Assembly: GCF_021458635.1 (NCBI RefSeq)
Contig: NZ_JAIRDQ010000005.1
Location: 1 to 64,000 of the forward strand
Source: Bradyrhizobium monzae
GTDB taxonomy: Bacteria; Pseudomonadota; Alphaproteobacteria; Rhizobiales; Xanthobacteraceae
Reading direction: 5' to 3'
Length of the DNA stretch: 64,000 nucleotides
Within the stretch, counting starts at the first letter, position 1, and each line of letters opens with the position of its first letter. Positions 15,311 to 23,088 of the stretch are shown piece by piece. The notes under the pieces are model-generated. The model had not been told where the DNA came from. It saw nothing but the letters and a program-made list of their open reading frames with translations, and made no database searches. Made by a program: the position numbers and the translations under genes.

Positions 15311-15823
15311 TCAACGCCCAATCTGATGGGCGGCGTCGAGCAGGTCGTCGAAGGTTCCCGGCATGACGTGGCGATAGGTCTTCCGGATCGTGGCCACCGA
15401 GACTCCGCAGTAGAGGCTAACCTTCTCAATATCGACGCCTTGGTCGAGATACCATGTGATCGCGGTGTGGCGCATGGTGTGGCGGATGACCTTCTCTTGC
15501 TTGTTCTCGGTCGCGAGGCCTGCCAGCTCGACCACCGTTGACCAGCCCTCCCGGACTGAGCGGACAGGCTTGCCGTTGAACTCGATAACGGCGCGCTGCG
15601 AGATGCCGAGCCTGTGCCAGCGCCGCATATGCGCCAGCCAGACGGGGTCGGGCTCGCGGGTTTCCCTGACCACTTCATGCAGTTGTTCCGCACGGCCGGC
15701 GCCAGTCCTTGTGACGTCAACATCGAATGTTCCTCGACGGCGTTCTTCGCGGCAAATGCGGAGCGGCCCGCTCTTCTCGTCCCTGTCTGCTTGGTGCTGG
15801 AACGCCGGGTTTCTGATTCGGTC
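15311..15823 (-). pseudogene. Tyrosine recombinase/phage integrase, C-terminal fragment
   Basis: The C-terminal catalytic half of a phage-type integrase. HTMRHTAITWYLDQGVD holds the His-x-x-Arg box, and the nucleophilic tyrosine is in TIRKTYRHVMPG. Upstream in the same frame the reading continues as NDRIRNPAF...GTFDVDVTRTGAG up to the stop of the neighbouring gene, without a good start codon. A GTG near 15673 would give only 120 residues. Full-length relatives have about 350-400, so the N-terminal DNA-binding part and first catalytic arginine are missing. It is probably a dead relic of the enzyme that inserted the island. Confidence 0.75.
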
Positions 15824-15824
15824 A

Positions 15825-17642
15825 TTACCGAGAAGCCAGGGCGCGGGCCTTTTCCAAACCTGCCACGAGCGCGGTTACGGTCTGATCCGCAATGCCTTGG
15901 CGACGCAGGAATCCTTCGGTGTCGCGAGCCAGGGGTTCGTAGCGCCCCAGTTTCACCAAGGCTTGCTGCGTACCTTGCCGGTCTCCAAGTTCGGCGTAAG
16001 CGGTGGCGAGCACCAACTGGCTAAATCCTGAATCGCCGCGCGCGGATTGCTCCGCGATCCTGCGGGCTTGCTCCCAATCGCCCTTCAGATACAGACCGAC
16101 CGCGATGAAATGAAAGTACCAGTTCGGCGGGTTCAACGTGCGATCGATCGCGCGTTGGAGGGTCGGTACGCCCTCTTCGAAATTGCCTCGCACGGATAAC
16201 CGCCAACCGAGTTGAGCCAGGATCTCCGGATCATTCGGATTGAGGTCGACCAATTGGCGCGTGAGGCGCTGGCTCTCTTCATAGCGGCCAGTGAAGTGGT
16301 AGGCGGCAGCCAGTGCCTTCAGCGCGAGCGGATTCTTCGGTTGTAGGCTGAGGGCTTTCGATATGGCATCCTGGGCCTTGTCGTACCGGCTTTGACGGTC
16401 GTCGCCGGCAAAGCCCAGGCGGCCGGCATCCAGGTGAAGCCATCCGAGCATTGCCCAGGCATCGCTATATCCGGGGTCTCGCTGAACGGTCTGTTCGAGA
16501 CATCGCATCGCCGGATCGAACTCCGCCCGGAGAAAGGTGCGTCGGTAGCCATAGGCGCGGAGCACGCACACGTAGCTGTCCATGTGCGAAACCGCTGGCG
16601 CCGTAGAGCCGTTGCTCATGTCGGTCCTGACGACGCCATAGGGCTGGCCGATGACTTCCGCGATCTCGTCCGCGAGGGCCCTCTGAGTGCTCACAAAAGA
16701 TTGCGGATCGAGCGGTCGGCTGTAGGACTTGGTCCACACGATGCCACCGCTCGTCGCGTTCACGACCGAAATCGTGACGCGTACTTCTTCGGCATCCGTC
16801 TGGACGCTTCCGTTGACGACGTAGGAAAATCCGCGATCTCGCGCGAGCTGCAACGATCGCGATGCCTGGTCCGGCAGTGACGACGAGGTGTAGAGCCGAA
16901 AGCCGGAAAAATGAAACAGATTGGCGGTCAGCTCCTGCCCCATTCCGGCGGCCAGGTAGCGGGTATTTTCGCCGGAACTCAAAGGCTCGAACGGCATCAC
17001 CAAGACACCGGGCTCCCTCGTCGTGCTCAAGGGAAACCGACCCGCGCCGAACGGCGACATCCACATGATCAAGCCGGCGGCGACCGCTGCGACAAGCGCG
17101 GCGCCGATCGACCAACGACGGTAGGAACTCGATCTGGTGATCGGCGAGACGTCTACCGCTCCGTTTCGGTCCGAGACGGCAGGAAGCTCGAGCGCCGATT
17201 CATCCGCCGAACCGGCAATCGACGGTTTGTTCAGCCACTCGAAGTTGGGGACGTAAGACCCCTTCGGAATTACGATTCGGACCGGGTCGTTTCGACCGGC
17301 GTCCACGTAGTAACTGTCGAGGTCGCGTCGAAGTCGTCTGGCTTCCAGGCGCACGACAGGGTCCGCTTGAGGGTCGAATGAATCGTCGCGGCCGAACACC
17401 GCCAGTGCGATCGTGTAGCCTTTGAGACTCTGGGCGCGCCCGGAAAGCGTCTCCTCGACGATGAAACGGAGAAACCCGCGCCGTCTTTCGTTCGCCTGAA
17501 AATGTTGGCTGGAAAAAATTTGCTCGAGCTGGGCGCGCACGATCTCCGGAGAGATCCCCTCGACTGCGCGATGGGCCGCTTCCCCAACAGCGTCACTCCC
17601 ACTAGGAAAACTCGACCCGCTGTACGTCACACGGTGACCCAC
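15825..17642 (-). CDS. CadC/TolB/TPR-type membrane-anchored regulator
   Basis: 605 residues. The N-terminal 100 or so (from ANERRRGFLRFIVEETLSG to RLEARRLRRDL) match the helical DNA-binding-like region of rhizobial proteins often labelled adenylate cyclase-like. One membrane helix lies near residues 178-198 (WSIGAALVAAVAAGLIMW). A TolB-N-like fold follows (GVLVMPFEPLSSGENTRYLA), then TPR helices from about residue 370 (DAWAMLGWLHLDAG, NPLALKALAAAYHFTG). No cyclase domain is present. The start is GTG at 17642. It is divergent from the sulfatase genes and probably controls them. It is island cargo. Confidence 0.72.
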   Translation of the reverse strand: MGHRVTYSGSSFPSGSDAVGEAAHRAVEGISPEIVRAQLEQIFSSQHFQANERRRGFLRFIVEETLSGRAQSLKGYTIALAVFGRDDSFDPQADPVVRLEARRLRRDLDSYYVDAGRNDPVRIVIPKGSYVPNFEWLNKPSIAGSADESALELPAVSDRNGAVDVSPITRSSSYRRWSIGAALVAAVAAGLIMWMSPFGAGRFPLSTTREPGVLVMPFEPLSSGENTRYLAAGMGQELTANLFHFSGFRLYTSSSLPDQASRSLQLARDRGFSYVVNGSVQTDAEEVRVTISVVNATSGGIVWTKSYSRPLDPQSFVSTQRALADEIAEVIGQPYGVVRTDMSNGSTAPAVSHMDSYVCVLRAYGYRRTFLRAEFDPAMRCLEQTVQRDPGYSDAWAMLGWLHLDAGRLGFAGDDRQSRYDKAQDAISKALSLQPKNPLALKALAAAYHFTGRYEESQRLTRQLVDLNPNDPEILAQLGWRLSVRGNFEEGVPTLQRAIDRTLNPPNWYFHFIAVGLYLKGDWEQARRIAEQSARGDSGFSQLVLATAYAELGDRQGTQQALVKLGRYEPLARDTEGFLRRQGIADQTVTALVAGLEKARALASR

Positions 17643-18068
17643 TTTAAGCGAAATGGCGTGAACAGTAGTGCCGGTACCATCCTGCTACCTTCTGAAGCAT
17701 TCAATTTTCCGTCGCTGCAATTTAACTCTTATTCGCCAATCCTTTGAGTGATCAGGCAATTCGTCGCAGTTACGGGCATGCCAGCGACGGATGCGACAGT
17801 TCCATCCGGCAATTGGAGGTCGCGGCCCACGACCGCGAGCGTTTGCTCGCTATCGCTTCCGTCGCGACCTGTGCTCGACACAGGTTCGAACCCGTTCGAA
17901 CCTTGACCTCGGCGGACCGCGAGACGCTCAATGTGGTGGCATCTCATTCATGACACGGACCGAGGGGTAATCGTAATGGATCTTCGGAAGCGTCAATGCT
18001 GCTATCGCAATCCAATGCTCGCTTGATCGCCACGCAGCGCGTCACCTCTATCGATCTGGCCGACCCAC
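17643..18068. promoter_or_regulatory. 426-bp divergent control region with paired GTTCGAAC palindromes
   Basis: No credible gene lies here. GTTCGAAC occurs at 17884-17891 and 17894-17901, two identical 8-bp palindromes exactly 10 bp (one helical turn) apart, immediately before a TTGACC that could be a -35. Nothing resembling a strong -10 follows. The region separates the leftward TPR regulator from the rightward sulfatase operon, so it probably holds both promoters and the regulator's operator. Confidence 0.5.
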
Positions 18069-18344
18069 ATGGAGGAACTTCGATACATCCTAGGACGCCT
18101 TCCGCAGCGCGAACTCGATATCCGCCGGAGCGCCGCTCGCGATGCGACCTTCAGGGCCATCTGTTCGGACTACGAAGAGGCCGCAAAAGCGCGAGACCAC
18201 TGGCGACAGGCCGTTGGTCACGGAGACACCACGGCAGAACGAAAGGTCGAAGACTACACTGACCTATTGGTCGAACTGGAGCAGGAAATTCTATCGCATC
18301 TGGGCGGCCCCAAGTTTGAGCGTGACGATCCACAAAAAGACTGA
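18069..18344 (+). CDS. Small coiled-coil protein upstream of alkylsulfatase
   Basis: 91 residues, charged and helical (MEELRYILGRLPQREL... and VEDYTDLLVELEQEILSHL), predicted soluble and likely coiled-coil. I recognise no family. Its stop is 13 bp before the sulfatase start, so the two are probably co-transcribed. The ribosome-binding site is weak. It could be a regulator, chaperone or anti-sigma-like partner; none of these is shown. Confidence 0.55.
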   Translation: MEELRYILGRLPQRELDIRRSAARDATFRAICSDYEEAAKARDHWRQAVGHGDTTAERKVEDYTDLLVELEQEILSHLGGPKFERDDPQKD

Positions 18345-18357
18345 CCGGAGACGCAAT

Positions 18358-20337
18358 ATGAAAAGTAGCTTTTTCGCGAAGCTTTCGATCCTCGGCATAC
18401 TGGCCGCTGGCTATCTTCAAGGCGCATCCGCGCAAACGCAGGACGCACGCAGAGACGCGACCGACGCGACCAAACAGGCCAATTCGGTTCTGCTGAAACA
18501 GCTTCCATTCAGCGACACCTCCGACTTCGACAATGCCAACAAGGGCCTGCTGGCCCCGCTCCCGTCGGAACTCATCAAGGGAAGCGCAGGCAACGCTATC
18601 TGGAACCCGCAGCAATACAGCTTCATCAGAAGCGGCGCTGCGGCACCCGACACGGTGAACCCCAGCCTGTGGCGGCAATCGCAATTGATCAACATCTCCG
18701 GTCTCTTCGAGGTCGTCGACGGCATCTACCAGGTCCGCAACCAGGACCTGTCCAACATGACGATCATCGAGGGCAGCGAAGGCATCACCATCGTCGATCC
18801 GCTCGTCTCGGCGGAAACCGCGAAGGTCGCCCTCGACCTGTACCGCTCCAAGCGCGGCGACAAGCCCGTCAAGGCCGTGATCTACACACACAGTCATGTC
18901 GACCATTACGGCGGCGTGCGCGGCGTCACGACCGAAGATGACGTCAAAGCCGGCAAGGTCAAGATCTACGCCCCGGACGGCTTCCTGGAAGCCGCGGTAG
19001 CGGAGAACGTGATGGCGGGCACCGCCATGAGCAGGCGCGCCAGCTACATGTACGGCAACCTGCTCAAGGCGGACCCGAAGGGTCAGGTGGGCGCGGGTCT
19101 CGGTACGACCACGTCGGCCGGAACCGTGACGCTGATCGCGCCGACCAACATCATCAAGGAAACCGGTCAAAAGGAAAAGATCGACGGACTGACCTACGAA
19201 TTCCTGATGGCGCCGGGCTCCGAGGCACCCTCCGAGATGATGTGGTACATCGAGGAAAAGAAGGCGATGGAGTCCGCCGAGGACGCCACCCACACCCTGC
19301 ACAACACCTACTCGCTGCGCGGCGCCAAGATCCGCGAGCCGCTTCCCTGGTCCAAGTACCTCAACCAGGCTCTGGTCATGTGGGGCGACAAGGTGGAGGT
19401 CGTCTTCGCCCAGCACCACTGGCCTACCTGGGGCAACGACAAGGTGACCGGGCTTTTGAAGAGCCAGCGCGATCTCTATCGATTCATCAACGACCAGACC
19501 CTGCGCATGGTCAACAAGGGCATGACGATGCGCGAGATCGCTGACGCATTCAAATTGCCCGACAGCCTCGGCAATGTCTGGGCCAACCGCGGCTACTACG
19601 GTTCGGTCTATCACGACGTCGCTGCGACCTACGTGCTCTATCTCGGCTGGTTCGACGGCAATCCGGCGACCCTGCATGAACTGCCACCGGTCGAGGGCAG
19701 CAAGAAATACGTCGAGTTCATGGGCGGTGCGGACGAGGTGCTGAAGAAGGCCAAGGCCGCCTACGACAAGGGCGAATACCGCTGGGTGTCCCAGGTGGTC
19801 TACCACGTGGTGTTCGCCGACCCGAACAACCAGGCGGCCAAGAACCTCGAGGCCGACGCCCTCGAGCAGCTCGGCTACCAGGCCGAGTCCGGGCCTTGGC
19901 GCAATTTCTACCTTAGCGGCGCGCAGGAGCTGCGCAACGGCGTCGCCAAGCTGCCGACCCCGAACACGGCGAGCCCCGACACGGTGCGCGCGATGTCCGC
20001 GGACCTGTTCTTCGACTATCTCGGAGTTCGTCTGAACGCCGAGAGGGCCGGGGCCGCCAAGGCTAAGCTGAACTTCGATTTCGGCCAGGACGGCAAGTAT
20101 CTCGTCGAGATGGAAAACGGCGTTCTGAACCACACGGCGAACATGACGGCCAACAACGCCGACGCGACCCTGACCCTGTCGAGGGACACGCTGAACAAGA
20201 TCATCCTTCAGCAGACCAAGCTCGACGACGCGATTTCGTCGGGCACGGTCAAGGTCGACGGAGACCGGGCCAAGCTCAACCAGATCGTGGCCGCTCTCGA
20301 CGATTTCGAGTTCTGGTTCAACATCGTGACGCCCTAG
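18358..20337 (+). CDS. Alkylsulfatase (SDS hydrolase, SdsA1/YjcS family, metallo-beta-lactamase fold)
   Basis: Exported enzyme of 659 residues. The signal peptide runs to about residue 26 (ASAQ). The di-zinc site is visible as THSHVDHYGG (His178, His180, Asp182, His183). A later THTLHNTYSLRGAKIREP and FAQHHWPTWG are family blocks. The C-terminal 130 residues form the SCP2-like lipid-binding domain. This matches SdsA1-type enzymes that hydrolyse alkyl sulfates such as SDS to alcohol and sulfate. The start at 18358 follows CCGGAGACG; an upstream in-frame start at 18142 would lose the signal peptide. It is the main island cargo. The natural substrate is unknown. Confidence 0.9.
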   Translation: MKSSFFAKLSILGILAAGYLQGASAQTQDARRDATDATKQANSVLLKQLPFSDTSDFDNANKGLLAPLPSELIKGSAGNAIWNPQQYSFIRSGAAAPDTVNPSLWRQSQLINISGLFEVVDGIYQVRNQDLSNMTIIEGSEGITIVDPLVSAETAKVALDLYRSKRGDKPVKAVIYTHSHVDHYGGVRGVTTEDDVKAGKVKIYAPDGFLEAAVAENVMAGTAMSRRASYMYGNLLKADPKGQVGAGLGTTTSAGTVTLIAPTNIIKETGQKEKIDGLTYEFLMAPGSEAPSEMMWYIEEKKAMESAEDATHTLHNTYSLRGAKIREPLPWSKYLNQALVMWGDKVEVVFAQHHWPTWGNDKVTGLLKSQRDLYRFINDQTLRMVNKGMTMREIADAFKLPDSLGNVWANRGYYGSVYHDVAATYVLYLGWFDGNPATLHELPPVEGSKKYVEFMGGADEVLKKAKAAYDKGEYRWVSQVVYHVVFADPNNQAAKNLEADALEQLGYQAESGPWRNFYLSGAQELRNGVAKLPTPNTASPDTVRAMSADLFFDYLGVRLNAERAGAAKAKLNFDFGQDGKYLVEMENGVLNHTANMTANNADATLTLSRDTLNKIILQQTKLDDAISSGTVKVDGDRAKLNQIVAALDDFEFWFNIVTP

Positions 20338-20339
20338 TC

Positions 20340-20384
20340 GAACGGCCTGCGCCCTCCTTTCCCGAGGGACGCAGGCCCGTTCTC
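20340..20384 (+). terminator. Terminator after alkylsulfatase
   Basis: GAACGG-CCTGCG (20340-20351) pairs with CGCAGG-C-CCGTTC (20370-20382) with a one-base bulge, and CCCTC/GAGGG extends the stem inward. It starts 2 bp after the stop codon. There is no long U-tract, so strength is uncertain. Confidence 0.6.
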
Positions 20385-20469
20385 GAATGAAGCGCCCCGG
20401 ACGACCCATCGGCTCTTTGCCCGGATCGTTCGACGTGACCCTTGCGTAAGACACATGGGAGAAACGTGG

Positions 20470-20979
20470 ATGGTAGTTTTCGTTACGCTCGCCCGACGAT
20501 GCGCTCCGCTCCTCGCTTTCGCTTCGATTCTGGCATTGCCGGTCGCGGGTCACGCTGCGCCCCTCAATCCCGCTTCGATCCTCACACAGAGCGATGCGAG
20601 GCGTGAAGAGACCGTTGAGGTCCGTGCGATGGCGCGCGGCGGACGCGCACATGTAGGGCCTCGCGGCGGCGCCGTGGTGCATCGTGGAGGCGCGGTCGTT
20701 GGCCCCCGAGGCGGCGCATACCGCGGACGCACGGCCGTCGTCGGACCGCACGGCAACGTGGCCGTTCGCAGCAGGACGGTCGTGAGAGGAAGCGGCGGAT
20801 GGGCCAGGCCCGGCTGGTATGGGTGGCCCAGAGGGGGTGCCATCGCGGCCGGAGCGGCGATCGGCATGGTGTCGGCAGCGACAGCGGCTGCCTGGGCCGG
20901 CGCTGCGCCCGCAGCCGGCATGTGCTGGTACTACACCGATCCTTCCCGCACCCAGGGCTTCTGGGATTATTGTCGGTAG
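20470..20979 (+). CDS. Secreted glycine/arginine-rich small protein
   Basis: 169 residues with a signal peptide (to about VAGHAA) and a low-complexity Gly/Arg/Val middle with repeated VGPRGGA/VVHRGGA units. A hydrophobic Ala-rich stretch follows, then a short ending CWYYTDPSRTQGFWDYC with two cysteines. The ATG at 20470 follows GGGAGAAACGTGG and fits better than the in-frame ATG at 20455. Similar glycine-rich exported proteins are common in Bradyrhizobium and of unknown role. It is island cargo between the sulfatase and the barrel-like gene. Confidence 0.7.
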   Translation: MVVFVTLARRCAPLLAFASILALPVAGHAAPLNPASILTQSDARREETVEVRAMARGGRAHVGPRGGAVVHRGGAVVGPRGGAYRGRTAVVGPHGNVAVRSRTVVRGSGGWARPGWYGWPRGGAIAAGAAIGMVSAATAAAWAGAAPAAGMCWYYTDPSRTQGFWDYCR

Positions 20980-21066
20980 CGGCCGGCCGCCTAATTTAGG
21001 GGCAGGGGCCATTCGGGCCGGCGCGCTGGAGCCGGCCGCACCGATCGGCAATGGTGGGGCAAGAAA

Positions 21067-21907
21067 TTGGCGACGACCGCGAGCCGAAAAAAGCTGGGCG
21101 TGACTCTCGGCGCCCTCGCGGCGGTCCTATGGCCGCTAATGGCTGACGCCCAGTCCGCCGCCGGCGGCCGACAACACGGGTCTCGACTTCTTCCGCCCGC
21201 GGCCGAACCTGTTCCAGCTGCAGTACGAATACCGGACGGCGCCCGGAAGCACGCGCGACGTCACGACCGACACGCTCAACTTTCGCTACGACCATGCGTT
21301 CTACCTGTCGCCAACGTGGACGGTGGTGACGCGCGCCGATCTGCCGCTGCTCGCCAGGAACACGATCAACTCAAGCAACCCCAACGGCGACTACCTGTAC
21401 GGCATCGGCGACTCCGACATCCAGGCCGCGGTGATCCACGACCTCGATACGCGCTGGGCGGTCGGCTTTGGCCTGCGGCTGATCACGCCTACCGGGGAGG
21501 ATCCTCTCGGATCGGGAAAGTGGCGCACGATGCCGATCGTGGGCTTCCGCATGGCGCTGCCCGAGATCAGCAAGTCGAGCTATTTCGAGCCAATCTTCCG
21601 GTATGACGTCAGCGTGGCCGGCGATCCGACTAGGCGCAACATCAGCAACCTGCAATTCGGTCCCACCTTGAATATCGGCCTTCCGGAGCGCTGGTTCGTG
21701 ACCTTTTTCCCGAGCCAGGACATCCGCTACAACTTCGGCGACCCTGTCACCGGTCAGACCGGCCGCCTGTTCCTGCCGTTCGACGTGCGGGTCGGAAAGA
21801 AGATATCCGATCAGATCGCGGCCTCCGTCGAGGTCGGCGTTCCCATCGTCAAGGACTACCCCGTCTACAACTTCAAGGGCCAGTTTCGGCTCAACGTGAC
21901 GTGGTAA
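21067..21907 (+). pseudogene. Outer-membrane barrel-like protein, frameshifted after the signal peptide
   Basis: A signal peptide (TTG start at 21067, MATTASRKKLGV... ending ADAQ) is in one frame. The mature protein runs in the next frame from about 21140 (SPPPAADNTGLDFFRP...) to 21907, about 250 residues of alternating aromatic/polar strands ending FRLNVTW, as in transporter-like outer-membrane barrels. The switch lies around 21155-21175 in a run of GCC/CGG triplets and needs one extra base in the DNA. The second frame is stopped just upstream and has no start before a GTG at 21323. It could be a real inactivating mutation or a sequencing error. Confidence 0.7.
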
Positions 21908-22151
21908 CGATCAGCCCATATGGATCATTTTCAAAGCAGGTTGTTGTCCGCTCCCGGGAGCACCCTCTTAGCGCAAGGCGGAGAGCCTTGGTCGTCGCCA
22001 ACACATAGGCGGAGCCCTAGTAAAGAGCCTGAGAAACGGAGCTCGCCCGTAGCATTTTCGTAGCAGAAATGGGGTGAAAAGCCCGGTACCTACCGTGAAC
22101 ATGCGGCAGCAGTTGCGTTGATTTTATTGAAGAAAATTCTTGTCGCTCAGA
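21908..22151. other. Right-end non-coding part of the island
   Basis: No credible gene. It contains CGTAGCA at 22048 and 22059, the second extending to GTAGCAGAAA (22060-22069), the same short repeat as at the left end. No integrase or tRNA sequence is present here. Confidence 0.5.
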
Positions 22152-22164
22152 CGAGCGGTTAGAG
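22152..22164 (+). repeat. Putative attR, 13-bp direct repeat
   Basis: CGAGCGGTTAGAG, identical to 15109-15121. Sequence to the right is the native downstream flank of rpsR. Together the two copies define a 7,043-bp insertion (repeat to repeat). Confidence 0.65.
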
Positions 22165-22228
22165 GCGCTTTGCCCCAACCATCGGCGACCAGACGACCCG
22201 GAAGGCTTATGAGTTCAGAAAGTCGAGA

Positions 22229-22250
22229 CCGGCGGCGTGATCGCCGCCGG
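22229..22250 (-). terminator. Hairpin after rpsR
   Basis: A perfect 9-bp GC stem, CCGGCGGCG / CGCCGCCGG, with a TGAT loop lies just past the rpsR stop. No U-tract follows on the minus strand. Being in the native flank, it may have been an attenuator or processing site between rpsR and DUF2232; it now helps to end the severed transcript. Confidence 0.45.
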
Positions 22251-22261
22251 CCGAATTCGTT

Positions 22262-22501
22262 TTAGCGAATGACGTAGGGCAGCAGGCCCAGGAACCGCGC
22301 GCGCTTGATGGCGCGGGCAAGCTCACGCTGCTTCTTCGCGGACACCGCGGTGATGCGGCTCGGCACGATCTTGCCGCGCTCGGAGACGTAACGCATCAGC
22401 AGCTTGGAGTCCTTGTAGTCGATCTTCGGAGCATTCGCGCCCGTGAACGGGCAGCTCTTGCGACGACGGAAAAACGGGCGGCGTGCACCAGCTTCAGCCA
22501 T
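22262..22501 (-). CDS. rpsR: Small-subunit ribosomal protein S18
   Basis: 79 residues, full length. It shows the S18 core: RRPFFRRRKSCPF near the start, then IDYKDSKLLMRYVSERGKI and AIKRARFLGLLPY. It binds 16S rRNA as a heterodimer with S6, whose gene is directly upstream with a 5-bp gap. In relatives the next genes are DUF2232 and rplI; here they are separated by the island, whose right repeat lies about 100 bp beyond the stop. Confidence 0.98.
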   Translation of the reverse strand: MAEAGARRPFFRRRKSCPFTGANAPKIDYKDSKLLMRYVSERGKIVPSRITAVSAKKQRELARAIKRARFLGLLPYVIR

Positions 22502-22506
22502 TGTTC

Positions 22507-23010
22507 TTACTCCCCATCCGTCGTGGTGGTTTCAGCTTCGTCGCGCGGACGGCGCGGGCCGCGATCACCGCGGAAGCCGCCACCGTCACGATCGCCACCA
22601 CGGAAACCGCCTTCGCGGTCGCCACGGAAGCCGCCGCCTTCACGATCGCGGAAGCCGCCGCCACGGTCGTCACGCTCGCGATCGCGGTCAGCCTTGCGCA
22701 TCATCGCAGACGGGCCTTCCTCGAGCTCTTCGACGCGGACGCTGAGATAGCGGATCACGTCTTCGCTGATGCGCTCCTGGCGCTCGATCTCGGCGATCGC
22801 CGCGGAGGGCGCGTCGATGTTGAGCAGCACGAAGTGCGCCTTGCGGTTCTTGTTCATGCGATAGGTGAGGGAGCGAACGCCCCAATTCTCGGTCTTGGTG
22901 ACCTTGCCGCCGAGACCTTCGACGATTCCGGTCATCTGCGCAGTCAGCTCTTCGACCTGCTGCGTGCTCGCGTCTTGGCGCGCGAGAAAAACATGCTCAT
23001 AGAGAGCCAT
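22507..23010 (-). CDS. rpsF: Small-subunit ribosomal protein S6 with Arg/Gly-rich C-terminal extension
   Basis: 167 residues. The N-terminal 110 are canonical S6 (MALYEHVFLARQDAS, then NWGVRSLTYRMNKNRKAHFVL). The last 55 or so are a repetitive RGG-like tail (GGGFRD, GGGFRG, GGFRGGDR repeats) ending in acidic/threonine residues, absent from E. coli S6 but seen in rhizobia. Such tails usually bind RNA nonspecifically. It is the first gene of the operon; a leader hairpin lies upstream. Confidence 0.97.
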   Translation of the reverse strand: MALYEHVFLARQDASTQQVEELTAQMTGIVEGLGGKVTKTENWGVRSLTYRMNKNRKAHFVLLNIDAPSAAIAEIERQERISEDVIRYLSVRVEELEEGPSAMMRKADRDRERDDRGGGFRDREGGGFRGDREGGFRGGDRDGGGFRGDRGPRRPRDEAETTTTDGE

Positions 23011-23053
23011 AGTCGTCCTTTCCTCGTGTTAGCGCATTGCCCGGCGTCAAGCC

Positions 23054-23088
23054 CTTAAGAGACCTTCGGAAAGGACTCTGGGATTAAG
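23054..23088 (-). promoter_or_regulatory. Leader hairpin upstream of rpsF (candidate S6:S18 control element)
   Basis: On the minus strand CTTAA...TTAAG closes a stem with inner AGAGTCC / GGTCTCT (one mismatch), a TCCC bulge and a loop containing CCG. It lies 44-78 bp upstream of the S6 start. S6:S18 complexes in many bacteria repress translation through a leader stem with CCG in bulge and loop. The resemblance is partial, so function is inferred. Confidence 0.35.

Larger units (their letters stand above)
15109..22164. mobile_element. Putative 7.04-kb genomic island inserted in the rpsF-rpsR//DUF2232-rplI operon
   Basis: The segment is bounded by a direct 13-bp repeat (CGAGCGGTTAGAG at 15109 and 22152). 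It has a tyrosine-recombinase remnant at its left end and GTAGCAGAAA repeats just inside both ends, and it separates four genes normally adjacent. Cargo: TPR-type regulator, small protein, alkylsulfatase, glycine-rich secreted protein, frameshifted outer-membrane-type protein. The recombinase lacks its N-terminal half, so the island is probably now immobile. Ends are seen directly; mobility and source are inferred. Confidence 0.72.

Noticed and set aside
15289..15825. 178-codon frame over the integrase remnant as a separate gene.
   Set aside because: Its serine/arginine/proline product is a shadow; the neighbouring frame carries the integrase motifs.
17881..17902. GGTTCGAACC resembles a tRNA T-arm.
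   Set aside because: No acceptor stem, anticodon arm or CCA-side partner can be drawn around it, and the motif is doubled; it is better explained as paired operator palindromes.
18151..21051. 966-codon open frame antisense to the alkylsulfatase and the next gene.
   Set aside because: Low-complexity, arginine/alanine/valine-heavy shadow of a GC-rich gene; the opposite strand carries a well-conserved enzyme.
21323..21907. Barrel-like protein starting at GTG 21323 as an intact gene.
   Set aside because: Coding-like strands continue upstream to about 21140 in the same frame and the signal peptide lies in the adjacent frame, so the shorter gene would be truncated.
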